Source of the DNA: Welwitschia mirabilis
Lineage: Eukaryota; Gnetophyta; Gnetopsida; Welwitschiales
Length of the DNA: 20,507 bases
Reading direction: 5' to 3'
Assembly: GCA_051453625.1 (NCBI GenBank)
Contig: JBOZIK010000001.1
Location: 64,098,356-64,118,862, forward strand
The number at the start of each line of letters is the position of its first letter. Positions within the stretch are counted from its first letter, which is position 1. Below the pieces are notes generated by a model. That model searched no databases and was not told the origin of the DNA. It saw nothing but the letters and a program-made list of their open reading frames with translations. Shown piece by piece: positions 1 to 10,156 of the stretch. Position numbers and translations under genes: made by a program.

Positions 1-167
1 AATTCAAGATTTTCATGTATACATCAGACATTTATGATGTAGAAAAAAATATCCATTTTTCCATTAAGACAAGGTACTATTATAGTTTAGCTTTATTAGG
101 ATTCTTTTAACATATTCTTTCATAATGATAATATTTATATAATGTTGTTAATCTAACTATTTATATC

Positions 168-171
<4 letters not shown>

Positions 172-211
<40 letters not shown>
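172..211. repeat. (TA)n microsatellite
   Basis: About 20 uninterrupted TA units. The equivalent position in the other LTR (5056-5070) has only about 7, so the tract expanded here or contracted there after the two LTRs separated. Confidence 0.95.
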
Positions 212-212
<1 letters not shown>

Positions 213-235
213 CTTGCAACAGTTAAACTAAGGCT

Positions 236-245
236 NNNNNNNNNN
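236..245. other. Assembly gap (10 N)
   Basis: Ten Ns lie between aaggct and gatgaca. In the paralogous LTR the same two anchors are separated by 110 bases (5104-5213), so the true missing length is probably near 110 bp rather than 10. Confidence 0.95.
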
Positions 246-1710
246 GATGACATGACTTTTGCCACTAATATTTAATAGATTAATACATAAAAATTTTGCA
301 ACTAGGCACTAAACTACTAAAGAAGAACTAATACAATAAATCTTTATCTAACTAAGCAAGAACTTTGGATATTAAAAAAAATTCAATTAGATGTTATAAA
401 ACTTATGTTACCAAAAATTTCTTACCCCTAATGTTGCAACAAAGTACCATACTTGTGAATTAACCTAAAGATCTCATGCTCTTTGTAGACACTAAATAAC
501 CATTATGTCCTAATGCTTTATGTGTAAATTTTTCTAAGTGCCATGTTTGACAAGGATAGAAGACATCCGCAAGGATGTGAAGAAGCATTGGTGAGGAATG
601 AACATGGCCATTTGCAGCAGTGGAGAATCGAATGTGAAATTAAGTAAGAAGAATGAAGGCAAAATGACTAAGCATTAACAAAAAGACAAGGGAGTACAAG
701 ATGCATTAACAGAGTCTCATTGATAGAAGGGCAGAGAATCAAACATTATTATGGAAGGGCTTCATCAAATGAGATGGGAGTATGCAGATGTAATAATAAG
801 GTATTGGTAGCCAATGCCGAGCATTAAGGTGGGTTGTGGCAAGGATCTATGTAGATGTAGGACAAGCACACTGATGGCATATGTAACAGAGGAGTACAGC
901 ATGTGTTGGTGATCTTCTTAGTGTCACGCATGAATTGCTAAGAGGAACTATAGAAGATAGATTTGATAAAAATAGGGATGAGCAGTATTAATGTTGTAAT
1001 TAATGCTTTACACTTCTATGACTAGAAACATCCTCTGCTATTAGAATAGTACCAAGCATATCTCTTTTTAGTGCATCTTTTTTTAGCTCAAGTCATTCAT
1101 TTTGGAAAATCACTATCTACAGAAGGCGGTTGTGTCATCTATGAGACACATTAGTTACAAAAGTTTTAATGTTATTAAAAATATTGGTGCTTTTAAATTG
1201 AAGAGTAGGGTTTGATAACTTTCATATATACTGACCTGCCTTCAAAAAAAAGCTTGAAGAAAGGGAGGATTTGCTACAATTAATGTATTCACAGGCTATT
1301 ATGAAACAAAGCATTTCCTACAAAAACTATATAAGGTAAAGTTTAATTAACGAGTAGGCTTAAAGAATAGACATTAAGAAGGAAAATAATGCATTTGCAA
1401 GAGTGGTATCACACACAATGGAAGAGAGGGTTACTACAAAAATGCTTGAGCTGAGAACCATTATAGAAAAAGAAGAACACACACTTGTAGAAGGATGAAT
1501 GTGCTTCAGAACCATGATGCATGGATGAGGGAGAAGAAATATGCATAGGCAAATAGATATACTTGAGAGAGGGAAAACATGCTATACAAAGAAATAAACC
1601 ATACAGCAGAAACACACTGCATAGTGGAAATGCACCATAGGTGAGAGAAATGGGATGATGAATGAAAACGTTCAGTAAATGATTATGAAGAAATTAGATG
1701 CCGTTTGTTA

Positions 1711-1790
1711 TAAACTCAGTTTGATGGTGTAATGGTTAAGAGAAAGAGAAGTGGAGTAGGTGATCAGTGGTTTGATTTCCTATTGATGCA
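1711..1790 (+). repeat. tRNA-like (SINE-type) segment, LTR copy 1
   Basis: The A-box-like sequence atggtgtaatggttaag (1724-1740) matches the D-arm of tRNAs such as tRNA-Gln, where ATGGTGTARTGGTTA is usual. It is followed 29 bases later by ggtttgatttcc (1769-1780), a B-box match to GGTTCRANTCC. The segment between them does not fold as an obvious anticodon arm. A T/A-rich tract follows at 1791-1815, as in many tRNA-derived SINE tails. The same segment sits at the same position in the other LTR (6683-6760), so it was part of the LTR before the element inserted. It is not a functional tRNA gene. I could not identify target duplications that would prove a separate SINE insertion. Confidence 0.55.
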
Positions 1791-1819
1791 TAATTAATTT
1801 TTTTAAAAAAAATTTCTTA

Positions 1820-1907
1820 ATAAAAAGTAGAGCATAGAGGGTCATTAAGATTATATTAATTATATAAAAAGTAGATCATAGAGGATCATTAAGATTATAT
1901 TAATTAT
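1820..1907. repeat. 44-bp tandem duplication
   Basis: Two adjacent 44-base units (1820-1863 and 1864-1907) differ at two positions (gagc/gatc and gggtc/ggatc). The partner LTR has a single unit near 6788-6837, so the duplication arose in this copy or was lost from the other. Confidence 0.9.
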
Positions 1908-2496
1908 AAATACCTCATATGTAGGCCCCTTTTTCTTTCTATTAAGAGGTTTCTTAGTTAATGCCCTTAAATGTTTCTAATACACCCCTAGGCCATTTAA
2001 TAAAATAAAAGACTATTTAAAAATTTCTCTTAGGATTTTATCTTGTAATTTCGATATATATAATAAATGAGCTCTAAATGACATTCTACAAATTTTAAAC
2101 TCCTCATTATTCATATAAGTTATTCTAAGAATTATTTCTCTAATTAACAAGATAAAACCATTATTACATGTTCATTCAAAATAAACAATCTAAGAATCAA
2201 TATAAAACACAACATAAATAAAATCTTATATTGAAGAAGAAGCACTTGTAATCCTTAAAATAAAAAGAAAATACATTGTTCACATATCTATAATACTTCT
2301 TAAATCATCTAAGATCCTTTACTAAATACTTAAACTTAAAGAACAAGTATGGAAATAATTCTCCATCCAACAGCAACAACTAGTTCATCCAAGGCCATCC
2401 TCATGCTATATCCTCTACATGTAAGCATAGCATGAGAACTATACCTTCACAGTCCCTAGTATGATTTATGGCAAGGTTTAAAGTAAGGTTTTTTGA

Positions 2497-2549
2497 GAGC
2501 AAGAAGAAATTTACAAAATATAAGAGCAAGAAGGAATTTACAAAATATC
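2497..2549. repeat. 27-bp tandem duplication
   Basis: The unit beginning gagcaagaag (2497) recurs at 2524 with one internal substitution. Only one unit is present in the partner LTR around 7416-7441. Confidence 0.85.
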
Positions 2550-3677
2550 AATTGAGTGAAATCTCAAATCAACACAAAAGTTGAGGTAAAATATCTGAAT
2601 ATCATAAAAGTTCAAGGAACAATATGCTCTATCATAGGGATGTAAATTATCCATTGTCTACTAGATCATTGCTATCTCCGATAGAACTCCTTAGGTGGGA
2701 TAAACCCTTGAAGCCACATGTGTTATGCAATAGCTAGACAAATAGCCACCCAAATACTGAAAGCCACTTCTATGGCTAGTAGGAGACCTTCAAGTAACCC
2801 AGCTCCTAAAGACACATGATTTGGTCATAATAAGATTTAAACATCGAAGATGATGTATAGCGAGGATATCCATAGGAAAATATTTACTTCAAAGACATGA
2901 AGGATGCAGGAGTTAATTAAAGCATACAAGAAACAAATGTAATTGCATGAATCAAATAAGAGATTAATGAAAACCATATAACCATACAATAATAAGATGA
3001 AATACCATAAAATCATACTAAGTTTTAAGAAGAACTTAACATCTTTACAAGACTTTAAGTATTTTCCATGCTTTAAGACCCAATAGCAAAAGGTTCTCCA
3101 AAAATGAAAGCGAGGGAAAAGGAGGAGGAGGGTCCTATTTATAATTTAGATTTGGTGGAATGTGAAAAGCTACAAGAATATGAGGACAAAAATGAAAGTT
3201 GGTAAAGATTCCATGCATTTGAACATAAAACATCATGAATGGGATTAGTTGAAGTGGCGAAATTTGGTGAATATTCTATGCTTCTAAAGACAAAACATCA
3301 TGAATAAAGGTAGTTATATGATGGGGATTTCCATTACCTTATCAGGCCATAGGAAAAATAACAAATAATAATTAAGCTTACATAATTAACAATAATGAGA
3401 CATTAGTAGTAACTAAAACATTCCATAATATGATAGAGATTTTGGTAATAAATAAAAATAATAACTATACACATTAAGCATCTTTTAATCATAATAATTC
3501 CAACTTCAAATTCATAACTCATTAATAGTTTTCAAAATAAGCAACTGAATGAATAAGCCAAGGCACAAAATAATAATCATGAAACCTTTAATAATAAGAA
3601 AAACATACAAGACTTAGCATCAAGTATTAGCTTTAAAATATTTTGAACTTAAGTCTTGATTGTTTAAAATTTGGAAT

Positions 3678-3704
3678 GTGATACAAAATTAAGATATGTA
3701 TCAC
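3678..3704. other. Inverted repeat at the LTR/internal junction
   Basis: GTGATACA (3678-3685) is followed after 11 bases by its exact reverse complement TGTATCAC (3697-3704). The left arm is the terminal bases of the 3' LTR. A polypurine tract would be expected just right of 3685 when read on the minus strand, but none is visible. Confidence 0.7.
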
Positions 3705-3737
3705 CAAATAATTTATTTTAACATGATAAACTTTTAT

Positions 3738-3747
3738 NNNNNNNNNN
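3738..3747. other. Assembly gap (10 N)
   Basis: Ten Ns lie inside the short internal region of the long-LTR element. The other 10-N gap in this window hides about 110 bp, so the number 10 should not be read as a measured size. Confidence 0.95.
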
Positions 3748-4121
3748 AATTAACAAAATATTTTCCTTTTTAACTACTATAGTTCTATTTATTCTTATGA
3801 TAAAGTTTCCTTTTAACAAGTTGTTAAGTAGTAAAATTAAATATTTCTAGTACATTTTGCATACAAACCAATCATGCTTCTATATTTCTCACATTGTTGA
3901 CACCTTAAAAGTTGTAGGATTCATTTTCTTATTTTGCATTATCATTTTCTTAATAGAGTTACCATCTTTTTTATTGTTGCTTGTTCATGAACCTCACTCA
4001 CTAAGTTGTTAACTAACATTATATCTTTAGTTTGGTTGGTCCATTACCCTTGTTGAAGCCATACTATTCCTATGGAAATCATCTACACATATCATAAAAC
4101 CTTATTAGAATAGTTAAGCTA

Positions 4122-4232
4122 AGTGAATTCGCAAAGCTAACAATAGTTATATCCAATGAGATCATCAACTTAACAATAGTTACACCAGTGAATTATCAAC
4201 TTAACCATAGTTTCTCCCAGTAAATTCAAAGC
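4122..4232. repeat. Degenerate ~32-bp tandem repeat downstream of the primer site
   Basis: Roughly three and a half units, of the form agtgaattatcaacttaac followed by atagttacacc, start near 4122, 4155, 4186 and 4218. On the minus strand they lie immediately downstream of the primer-binding site, in the untranslated leader. Confidence 0.7.
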
Positions 4233-4253
4233 CTAGGCTTTAATACCCAAATG
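4231..4253 (-). promoter_or_regulatory. Primer-binding site (initiator tRNA-Met type)
   Basis: The plus strand reads gcctaggctttaatacccaa followed by atg. Its minus strand is a close match to TTTGGTATCAGAGCCTAGGC, the PBS and following bases common to plant Ty3/gypsy elements. The adjoining bases on the 5' side end in TTACA, as a plant LTR end should. Two CAG bases of the core have changed (GTATTAAAGCC). Confidence 0.6.
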
Positions 4254-4640
4254 TAAGACCTAAACTTCTAAAGTTGAAAAATTCATATCTTCTTTTTAAT
4301 TCTTAGCTCTAATACTAAAATGTAAAGGTTTAAAATTCTAGAGTTGCAAAACTTCAAAACTTTACACTCTGACACCAAATGTAAACTCTTAAAATTTCTA
4401 AGTTAAAAAATATATATATAAACTTTAATGCTTTAATACCAAATGTAATAGCCCAAAAGTTCTGTGGTTAAAGAATTTAGCTTGATTTGATGCTAAATGA
4501 AAAGGTTTAAGATTTCTATAGTTGCAAAACTTCAAACTTGATCTTACTCTTAGCTTCTTCAGACTTGGCATTCCAAAATCAAAGCTATAAAGTTTGACAA
4601 CTAATTAGAATGCTCTTAAGCCAAAATGTAAGATCCAAAA
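4236..4640 (-). repeat. Array of degenerate LTR-end + PBS units
   Basis: Six sites on the plus strand fit gctctgataccaaatgtaa with changes: 4237-4260, 4306-4330, 4365-4386, 4430-4454, 4483-4505 and 4612-4640. Their atgt cores are spaced 69, 59, 64, 54 and 129 bases apart, the last about two units, which gives a mean period near 62. On the minus strand each unit reads as an LTR-like end (...TTACA) followed by TTTGGTATCAGAGC. The spacers also repeat: agagttgcaaaacttc at 4340-4355 and atagttgcaaaacttc at 4518-4533. The sixth site borders the true LTR body. Confidence 0.65.
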
Positions 4641-7600
4641 TTTAAGCAATTAAAAATCTTCATAAGCTTAATATATCTAGATGGTAACTTTCACTAAGCC
4701 TAACCCACAAGATTCTTACATATTACATTAAGACTAAGGAGATTTAAAGTAAGTTGAAAGAGTATTATAACATAAAATTTTCATAATAAGAATCTTTGGG
4801 TTACAAGTAAAACATGATATTCATTCTTACATTCACATCACATATGCCCTTTAAGGCTTCTCAAAGATGGAATTAGCATTTTTATTGGCTCTTGTTACAA
4901 CAAATTCAAGATTTCCATATATACATGAGACATTTTTTATGCAGAAAAAAAATCCATTTTTCCATCAAGATAAGGTACTATTATAGTTTAACTTTATTAG
5001 GGTTCTTTTAACATGTTATTTCACAATGATAATATTTAAATAATTTTGTTAGCCTTATATATATATATATCTAAGACTAGCTTGCAACATTTGAACTAAG
5101 GCTTATCATGTATCATAACTGACTAATAGAGATCTATGCGAGTTAATGCTTAAATCTATTTGAATTGGCATGAATTGGGCCTATAAATCTTCCACTAATA
5201 CAATATAAACCTGGATGACATGACTTTAGCCACTCATATGTGATAGATTAATACATAAAAATTTTGAAACTAGGTACTGAACTACTAAAGAAGAACTAGT
5301 ATAATAAATTTTAATCTAACTAAGCAAGAACTTTAGATATTCAAAAAAAATTCAATTAGATGTTATAAAACTTATGTTGCAAGAAAGTTCATACCCTTAA
5401 TGGTGCAATAAAGTACCCCACCTTCGACTCGATCTCAAGACCTCATGCTCTTTGTAGACACCAGTTAATGATTATGCCCTACTACTTTATATGTAAATTT
5501 TTCTAAGTGCCATTTTTGACAAGAACAGAAGGCATGTGCAAGGATGTAGAGAAGCACTGGTGAGGAATGAACATGGCCATTTATAGCAAAGGATGATTAA
5601 ATGCAAAATCAAGTAAGAAGGAGTAAGGAAAAATGAATAAGCATTGATAGAGAGATAGGAAAGTACAACATGCATTAGCAAAGTCTCATCGATAGAAGGG
5701 CAGAGAATCGGACATTGTTATGGAAGGGTTCAACGAATGAAACTTGGAAGTACGTGGTCATAATGATAAGGCATTGACAGCTGATGTCAAGCAGGAAGGA
5801 CAAGCTGTGGTGAGGATCTGTGTAGATGTAGAATGAGCACACTAAGGGCATATGTAATATAGGAGTATAGCATGTATTAGTGATCTTCTTGGTATCACAC
5901 ATGAAAAACTAAGAGGAACTTTAGAAGATAGATTTGATAAAAATAGGGATGAGCATTATCGATGTTGTAATTAATACTTTTTACTTCTATAACTAGATAT
6001 AGCCTATGATATTAGAACAGTGCCCAGTACATCTCTTTTTAGTGCATTTCTTTTTAACTAAAGTTGCTTGTTTTAGAAAATCACTATCTGCAGAAGGCGG
6101 TTGCATCATCTATAAGACACATCAGTTACGAAAGTTTAAATGTTATTAAAAATATTGATGGTTTTAAATTGGAGAGTAGGGCTTGATAACTTCTAAATAT
6201 ACTAGCCTACCTTCAAAAAAAAGCTTGGAGAAAGGGAGGATTTACTGCAATTAATGTATTCACAGGCTATCATGGAATGAAGCATTTTCTACAAAAACTA
6301 TTAGATGTAAAGCTTAATCAGCAGGTAAGCTTAAATAATAAACATTGAGAAGGTAACTAAGCATTTGCAAGAGCGGTATCGCACACAATGAAAGAGAGGA
6401 TTACTGCAAAAACGTTTAGAATGAGAACCATTATAGAAAAAGAAGGACGTGTGCTTACAGGAGGAGGAATGTGCTTTAGAAGCATGATGCATGAGCAAGG
6501 GAGAATAAACATGCACAGACAGAGAGATACACTTGAGGGAGGGAAAACATGCTATGCAGAGAAATAAATCATGAAGTAAAAACATACTGCATAATAAAAA
6601 CATCCTACAGGTGAGAGAAATATGTTGGAAAATGAAAATGCTTAATGAATGTTATGCAGAAGTTAGATGGCATTTGTTATAAATTCAACTTAATGGTGTA
6701 ATGGTTAAGAGAGAAAGAGAAGTAGAGTAGGTGATCAGTAGTTCAATTCCCTATTGATGCATAATTAATTTTTTTAAATAAAAGATTTTTTGATAAAAAG
6801 TAAAGCATAGAGGGTCATTAAGATTCTATTAATTATAAATACCTCATATGTAGGCCTCTTTTTCTTTTTATTAAGAGGATCCTTAGTTAATACCCCTAAA
6901 TGTTTCTAATACACCCTTAGGACATTTAAGAAATAAAAGACCATTTAAAATTTTCTCTTAGGATTTTATCTCATAATTTTGATATACATAATAAATAAGA
7001 TACAAATGACATTCTACAATTTTTAAACTCCTCATTATTCATCTAAGTTATTCTAAGAATAATTTCTCTAATTAATAAGTTAAAACCATAGTTACATGTT
7101 TATTCACAATAAACAATGTAAGAACCAATATAAAACACAACATAAATAAAATCTTATATTGAAGGAGAAGCACTTGTAATTCTTAAAATAAAAGGGAAAT
7201 ACATTGTTCACATATATATAATACTTCTTAGATCATCTAAAGTCCTTCACTAAATACTTTAATTTAAACAAGTATGAAAATACTTCTCCATCCAATAGCA
7301 GTAACTGACTCATCCAATCCTCATGCTAGATCCTGAACATGTAAGCATGGCATGAGACCTGTACTTTTATAGTTCCCAGTATGGTCAATGACAAGGTTTA
7401 AGATAAGGTTTTTTGAGAACAAAAAGAAATTTACAAAATATCAATTAACCAAAACCTCAAATCAACATAAAAGTTGAGGTAAAATATTCAAATCTCATAA
7501 AAGTTCAAGGAAAAGTATGCCCCATTAGAGGGATGTGAATTATCCATTACTCACTGGATCATTCCTATGGCTAATAGAAACCCCTCAAGTGGGATAACCT

Positions 7601-8579
7601 TCTAAAGACACATGTGTTATGCAACAGCTAGACGGATAAACACCCAAATACTAATAGCCACTCCTGTGACTAGTAGGAGCCCTTTAGTTGGCCCAGCCCC
7701 TGAAATCACATGATTTGGTCACAACAAGATTTAAACATCAAAAATAATTCATAGGGAGGATATGTATAAAAAAAGATTTACTTTAAAAACATGAAGGATG
7801 CAAGATTTAATTAGAACATATAAGAAACAAATGTAATTGCATGAACCAAATAAGAGATTAATGAAAACCATAGAACTATATAAGAATGAGATGAAATACC
7901 ATAAAACCATATCTATTCTTAAGAAGAACTCAAGATCTTTGTAAGACTTCAAGGCTTTTATAGGCTCTAATACTTGGTAGCAAAAGCTTCTCCAAAAATG
8001 AAAGTGAGGAAAAAGAAGGAGGATGGTTCTATTTATAATTAAGGTTTAGTGGAATGTAAAAAGTCATAAGAATATGAGGAAAAAAACACACTTTGGTAAA
8101 GGTTTCATGAATTTGAAGATAAAACATCATGAAGGAGGTTAGTTGAAGTGATGAAAGTTGATGAAGATTCTATGCATGTAAAGACAAAACATTGTGAATG
8201 AGGGAAGTTATATGATGGGGATTTTCGTTATCTTGTCAATCCACCAAGAAAATAATAAATAACAATTAAGCTTACATACTTAATAATAATGAGACATTAG
8301 TAGTAATTAAAACATTTCATAACATGATAGTAGTTTTGATAATAAATAAAAATAATAACTCTACACATTAAGCATCTTTTAATCATAATAATTCCAACTT
8401 AAAATCCACAACTCATTAACATTTTTCAAAATGAGCAACTGAATGAATAAGGCAAGGCACAAAATAATAATAATGGAACCCTTAGTAATGAAAAAAACAT
8501 ATAAGACTTGGCATGAAGTATTAGCTTTAAAATATTCTAAACTTAAGTCTTGATTGTTTAAAATTTGGGATGTGACACA
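4630..8579 (-). mobile_element. 5' LTR of the long-LTR gypsy-like retrotransposon
   Basis: On the minus strand the LTR starts at 8579 with TGTGTCACATCCC and runs to ...GGATCTTACA next to a PBS-like sequence near 4612-4630, which gives about 3.95 kb. Positions 4903-8579 align with 1-3685. The segment 4630-4902 has no partner in the window because the other LTR is cut by its left edge. An alternative LTR end at about 4893 (TTGTAACA) is possible, but no primer site follows it. The LTR has no coding capacity; the small ORFs at 5487-5902, 6331-6603, 7749-7952 and 8379-8588 show no domain. Confidence 0.68.
6683..6760 (+). repeat. tRNA-like (SINE-type) segment, LTR copy 2
   Basis: The A-box-like aatggtgtaatggttaag is at 6692-6709 and the B-box-like agttcaattcc at 6740-6750. 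This copy preserves the B box better than copy 1 (TTCAATTCC against TTTGATTTCC). Reading the two together suggests an ancestral GGTTCRATTCC. Confidence 0.55.
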
Positions 8580-8885
8580 ACCCCTCATAGGTCTGGTCGA
8601 CTCCTTGATAATTTATTCAGGAGTACTGATTCTTAAGTCCAGTTAACTCCTTAAAAGTTTAATTGATTCCTCTGATCTCAATTTGATTTTGAGAGTATCC
8701 TTAAAGTGTAGTTGATCCCTTAAAGTCTAGTTAACCCCTTAAAAGAGTAATTAACTTAATAGGTTTTCAGTGATAAAAATATAACATTCTTAGCTTCAGC
8801 ATTTGATCTACAAATGGTTAATATTTTTTGCACCAGATACATAAAATTTGCTTCATAAAAAACATTAGTTTGACATCAATTGACA
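8580..8885 (-). mobile_element. Truncated LTR, second family
   Basis: On the minus strand it starts at 8885 with TGTCAATTGATGTCAAACTA and is cut at 8580 by the long-LTR element. It shares its start and following bases (CAAACTAATGTYTTTTAT, then CAAATTTT) with the plus-strand LTR at 19949-20507. It contains a run of GTCGAC-derived palindromes (ggtcgactcc near 8594, agttaactcc near 8642, agttgatccc near 8708, agttaacccc near 8731). Confidence 0.6.
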
Positions 8886-10156
8886 ATACATAATCTAAAA
8901 ACTTCTAGTATTTAATTAAAGTAATGAAGATTCTTTTAAGGAAAGATAACCAAGGATAATGAAAGAATGAAAAGGGATGATATGTATAGAAGCCTGAAAA
9001 AAATAACTTGGATGAAGTAATTAGTGATGTAGCAAGAATTGAGATTGATTCCTATGACTTCATGAAGGACATGGAAATACTTAAGAGAATTCAAGAAGAG
9101 TTATAGCATAAAATATACCTATTGATACAAGATTAAATAGGAAGAAAAAAAATTCAAAGACTAGAAGGATTATATTAGAATGAAGAAGAGATAGTTAACT
9201 CTACTCCTTTGTGCATTGACTATTATACATCTCACACATCTAATCTTATAGATCCTTTATTTTTAAAAATTCTTGACAAGATAAGAAATATAAATACTAC
9301 TAATATTCCAAGTTTTAAAGGGGAAAAAACAAAGAACATATGCTTCATCTGAGTTTTTTTAATTCTTTTTGCTAGGCTAAGTACTTGTAAATCAACTTAG
9401 ATTTCTTAAGACCTTTTCATCTTTTTCTTAAGGGGAGATGCTTATTCATGCCTTTCTAAGTTTTCAGATTATACTTTTAAAACTTGGGACTTTTTAAGAT
9501 TAGCATTTTTAAATAAATATTAACTCATTAGAATTATTGAAGATCTAAGAGATCAACTTTTAAATGTTAAATAGGAAAAACATGAGGAATTTGATGAATT
9601 CATGGATAGATATTGGATTCTACTAGGAAGATGTTCTAATCATGGAATAACTATTAGAGAATGAATGGGAGCTTTTTTAAGATGTTTATGAAGTAATTCT
9701 TTAAAAAAGTTAGATATACTTCATGGGGAAATCATCAAGAATGGTAACACCCAAGAGATTAAAACTAGTATAGATAAATTTTAATAAGTCAGGGGTAGGC
9801 TCAAAATGAGAAGAAAGAAAAAAGGAAGCTCAATGAAGTTCTAGTAAATAAATAAATAGAAAGTAAGTATGAAAGTATGCTAAAAGAAACTAATAAAAGA
9901 ATAGAACTTCTAACAAGGGAGATTAATGAATTAAAACAAAAAGAAGAAGTTAAAACTTGAAAATATTGTAATGAGAAGAATCATCAACCTACAAAATGTC
10001 TATGGATGGTAGGTTTTATGGAATGGTTAGATATTAATAAAATTGATTATAATCCTAACAATACTTCTCAAATTAAGAAGAATCCTTATCCTAACCAAAC
10101 TAGGAAATGGAAAAATAAGAAATAAACTCTAATGAAAATATTTATGTAGTTTAAAA
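8886..10156 (+). pseudogene. gag: Ty3/gypsy gag remnant (Athila/Tat-like), 5' part
   Basis: Conceptual translation in shifting frames recovers a plant gypsy gag. Positions 9440-9520 encode TFKTWDFLRLAFLNKY, equivalent to the TWEELxxxFLxKYFP motif of capsid. Around 9589-9650, EFDEFMDRY followed by RCSNHGI matches the F..RCPHHGI region. A CX2CX4HX4C zinc knuckle lies at 9958-9999, but its first cysteine codon is now TGA. A lysine/asparagine-rich tail follows, with YNPN and NPYPNQTRKW like the nucleocapsid tails of Athila-type elements. There are many stops and frameshifts. The gene continues at 18935 after the copia insertion. The first ~100 bases hold nothing I can identify, and no 5' LTR or primer site of this element is visible. 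The clade call is tentative. Confidence 0.6.
10152..10156. repeat. Left target-site duplication (taaaa)
   Basis: Five bases abut the element end at 10157. The right partner is taaga (18935-18939), with one mismatch. Confidence 0.5.

Larger units (their letters stand above)
1..3685 (-). mobile_element. 3' LTR (window-truncated) of a long-LTR gypsy-like retrotransposon
   Basis: This stretch repeats collinearly as 4903-8579, in the same orientation. On the minus strand both copies start TGTRTCACATYCCAAATTTT, a form like known plant gypsy LTR starts. Over 3541-3685 versus 8435-8579 I counted 14 mismatches in 145 bases, 11 of them transitions, with no indel. The 3' end of this LTR lies left of the window, because the partner copy continues about 270 bp beyond the point where this one is cut. 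No long ORF is present. Short minus-strand ORFs such as 1409-1615 have frame counterparts in the other copy (6331-6603) but match no known domain and end at different stops, so I treat them as chance. Copy-specific changes include a TA microsatellite, two tandem duplications and a gap. Calling it an LTR rather than a segmental duplication rests on the primer-site sequences between the copies. Confidence 0.72.
3686..4236 (-). pseudogene. Internal-region remnant of the long-LTR element, possible gag start
   Basis: Read on the minus strand from the primer site, this holds a 32-bp tandem repeat and then a broken, low-complexity coding-like stretch. It includes an ATG near 4061 (frame MASTRVMDQP, then a stop) and later KKMNPTTFK, which vaguely resembles the NPPTFKG-type motif at the start of plant gypsy gag proteins. 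The resemblance is weak. No protease, reverse transcriptase, RNase H or integrase is present. The remnant reaches an assembly gap (3738-3747) and the 3' LTR begins about 50 bases further on. The element is therefore either internally deleted or non-autonomous, or its body is hidden by the gap. Confidence 0.35.

Noticed and set aside
1711-1790. A functional tRNA gene
   Set aside because: Only A- and B-box-like segments are visible; no acceptor stem or anticodon arm can be drawn.
4230-4640. CRISPR-like or regulatory repeat array
   Set aside because: Units are degenerate, spacers are not unique, and the conserved core is the retrotransposon primer site.
5487-5902. Minus-strand ORFs of 64 and 75 codons in the second LTR
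   Set aside because: No recognisable domain and no equivalent open frame noted in the other LTR; hydrophobic content is explained by base composition.
1409-6603. Paired minus-strand small ORFs at the same LTR position (1409-1615 and 6331-6603), with similar translations
   Set aside because: They lie in duplicated LTR sequence, so similarity is automatic. The ORFs differ in start, length and many residues, are rich in Cys/Phe from AT-rich DNA, and match no domain.
7749-8588. Minus-strand ORFs of 67 and 69 codons near the LTR 5' end
   Set aside because: They lie in non-coding LTR, and one overruns the LTR boundary into another element. Chance frames.
8886-10156. Endogenous pararetrovirus (caulimovirid) origin for the plus-strand gag-protease
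   Set aside because: The capsid motif TWDFLRLAFLNKY, the single CCHC box with an Asn/Pro-rich tail and the protease ending in ILGRH fit plant Ty3/gypsy better. No movement protein is seen.
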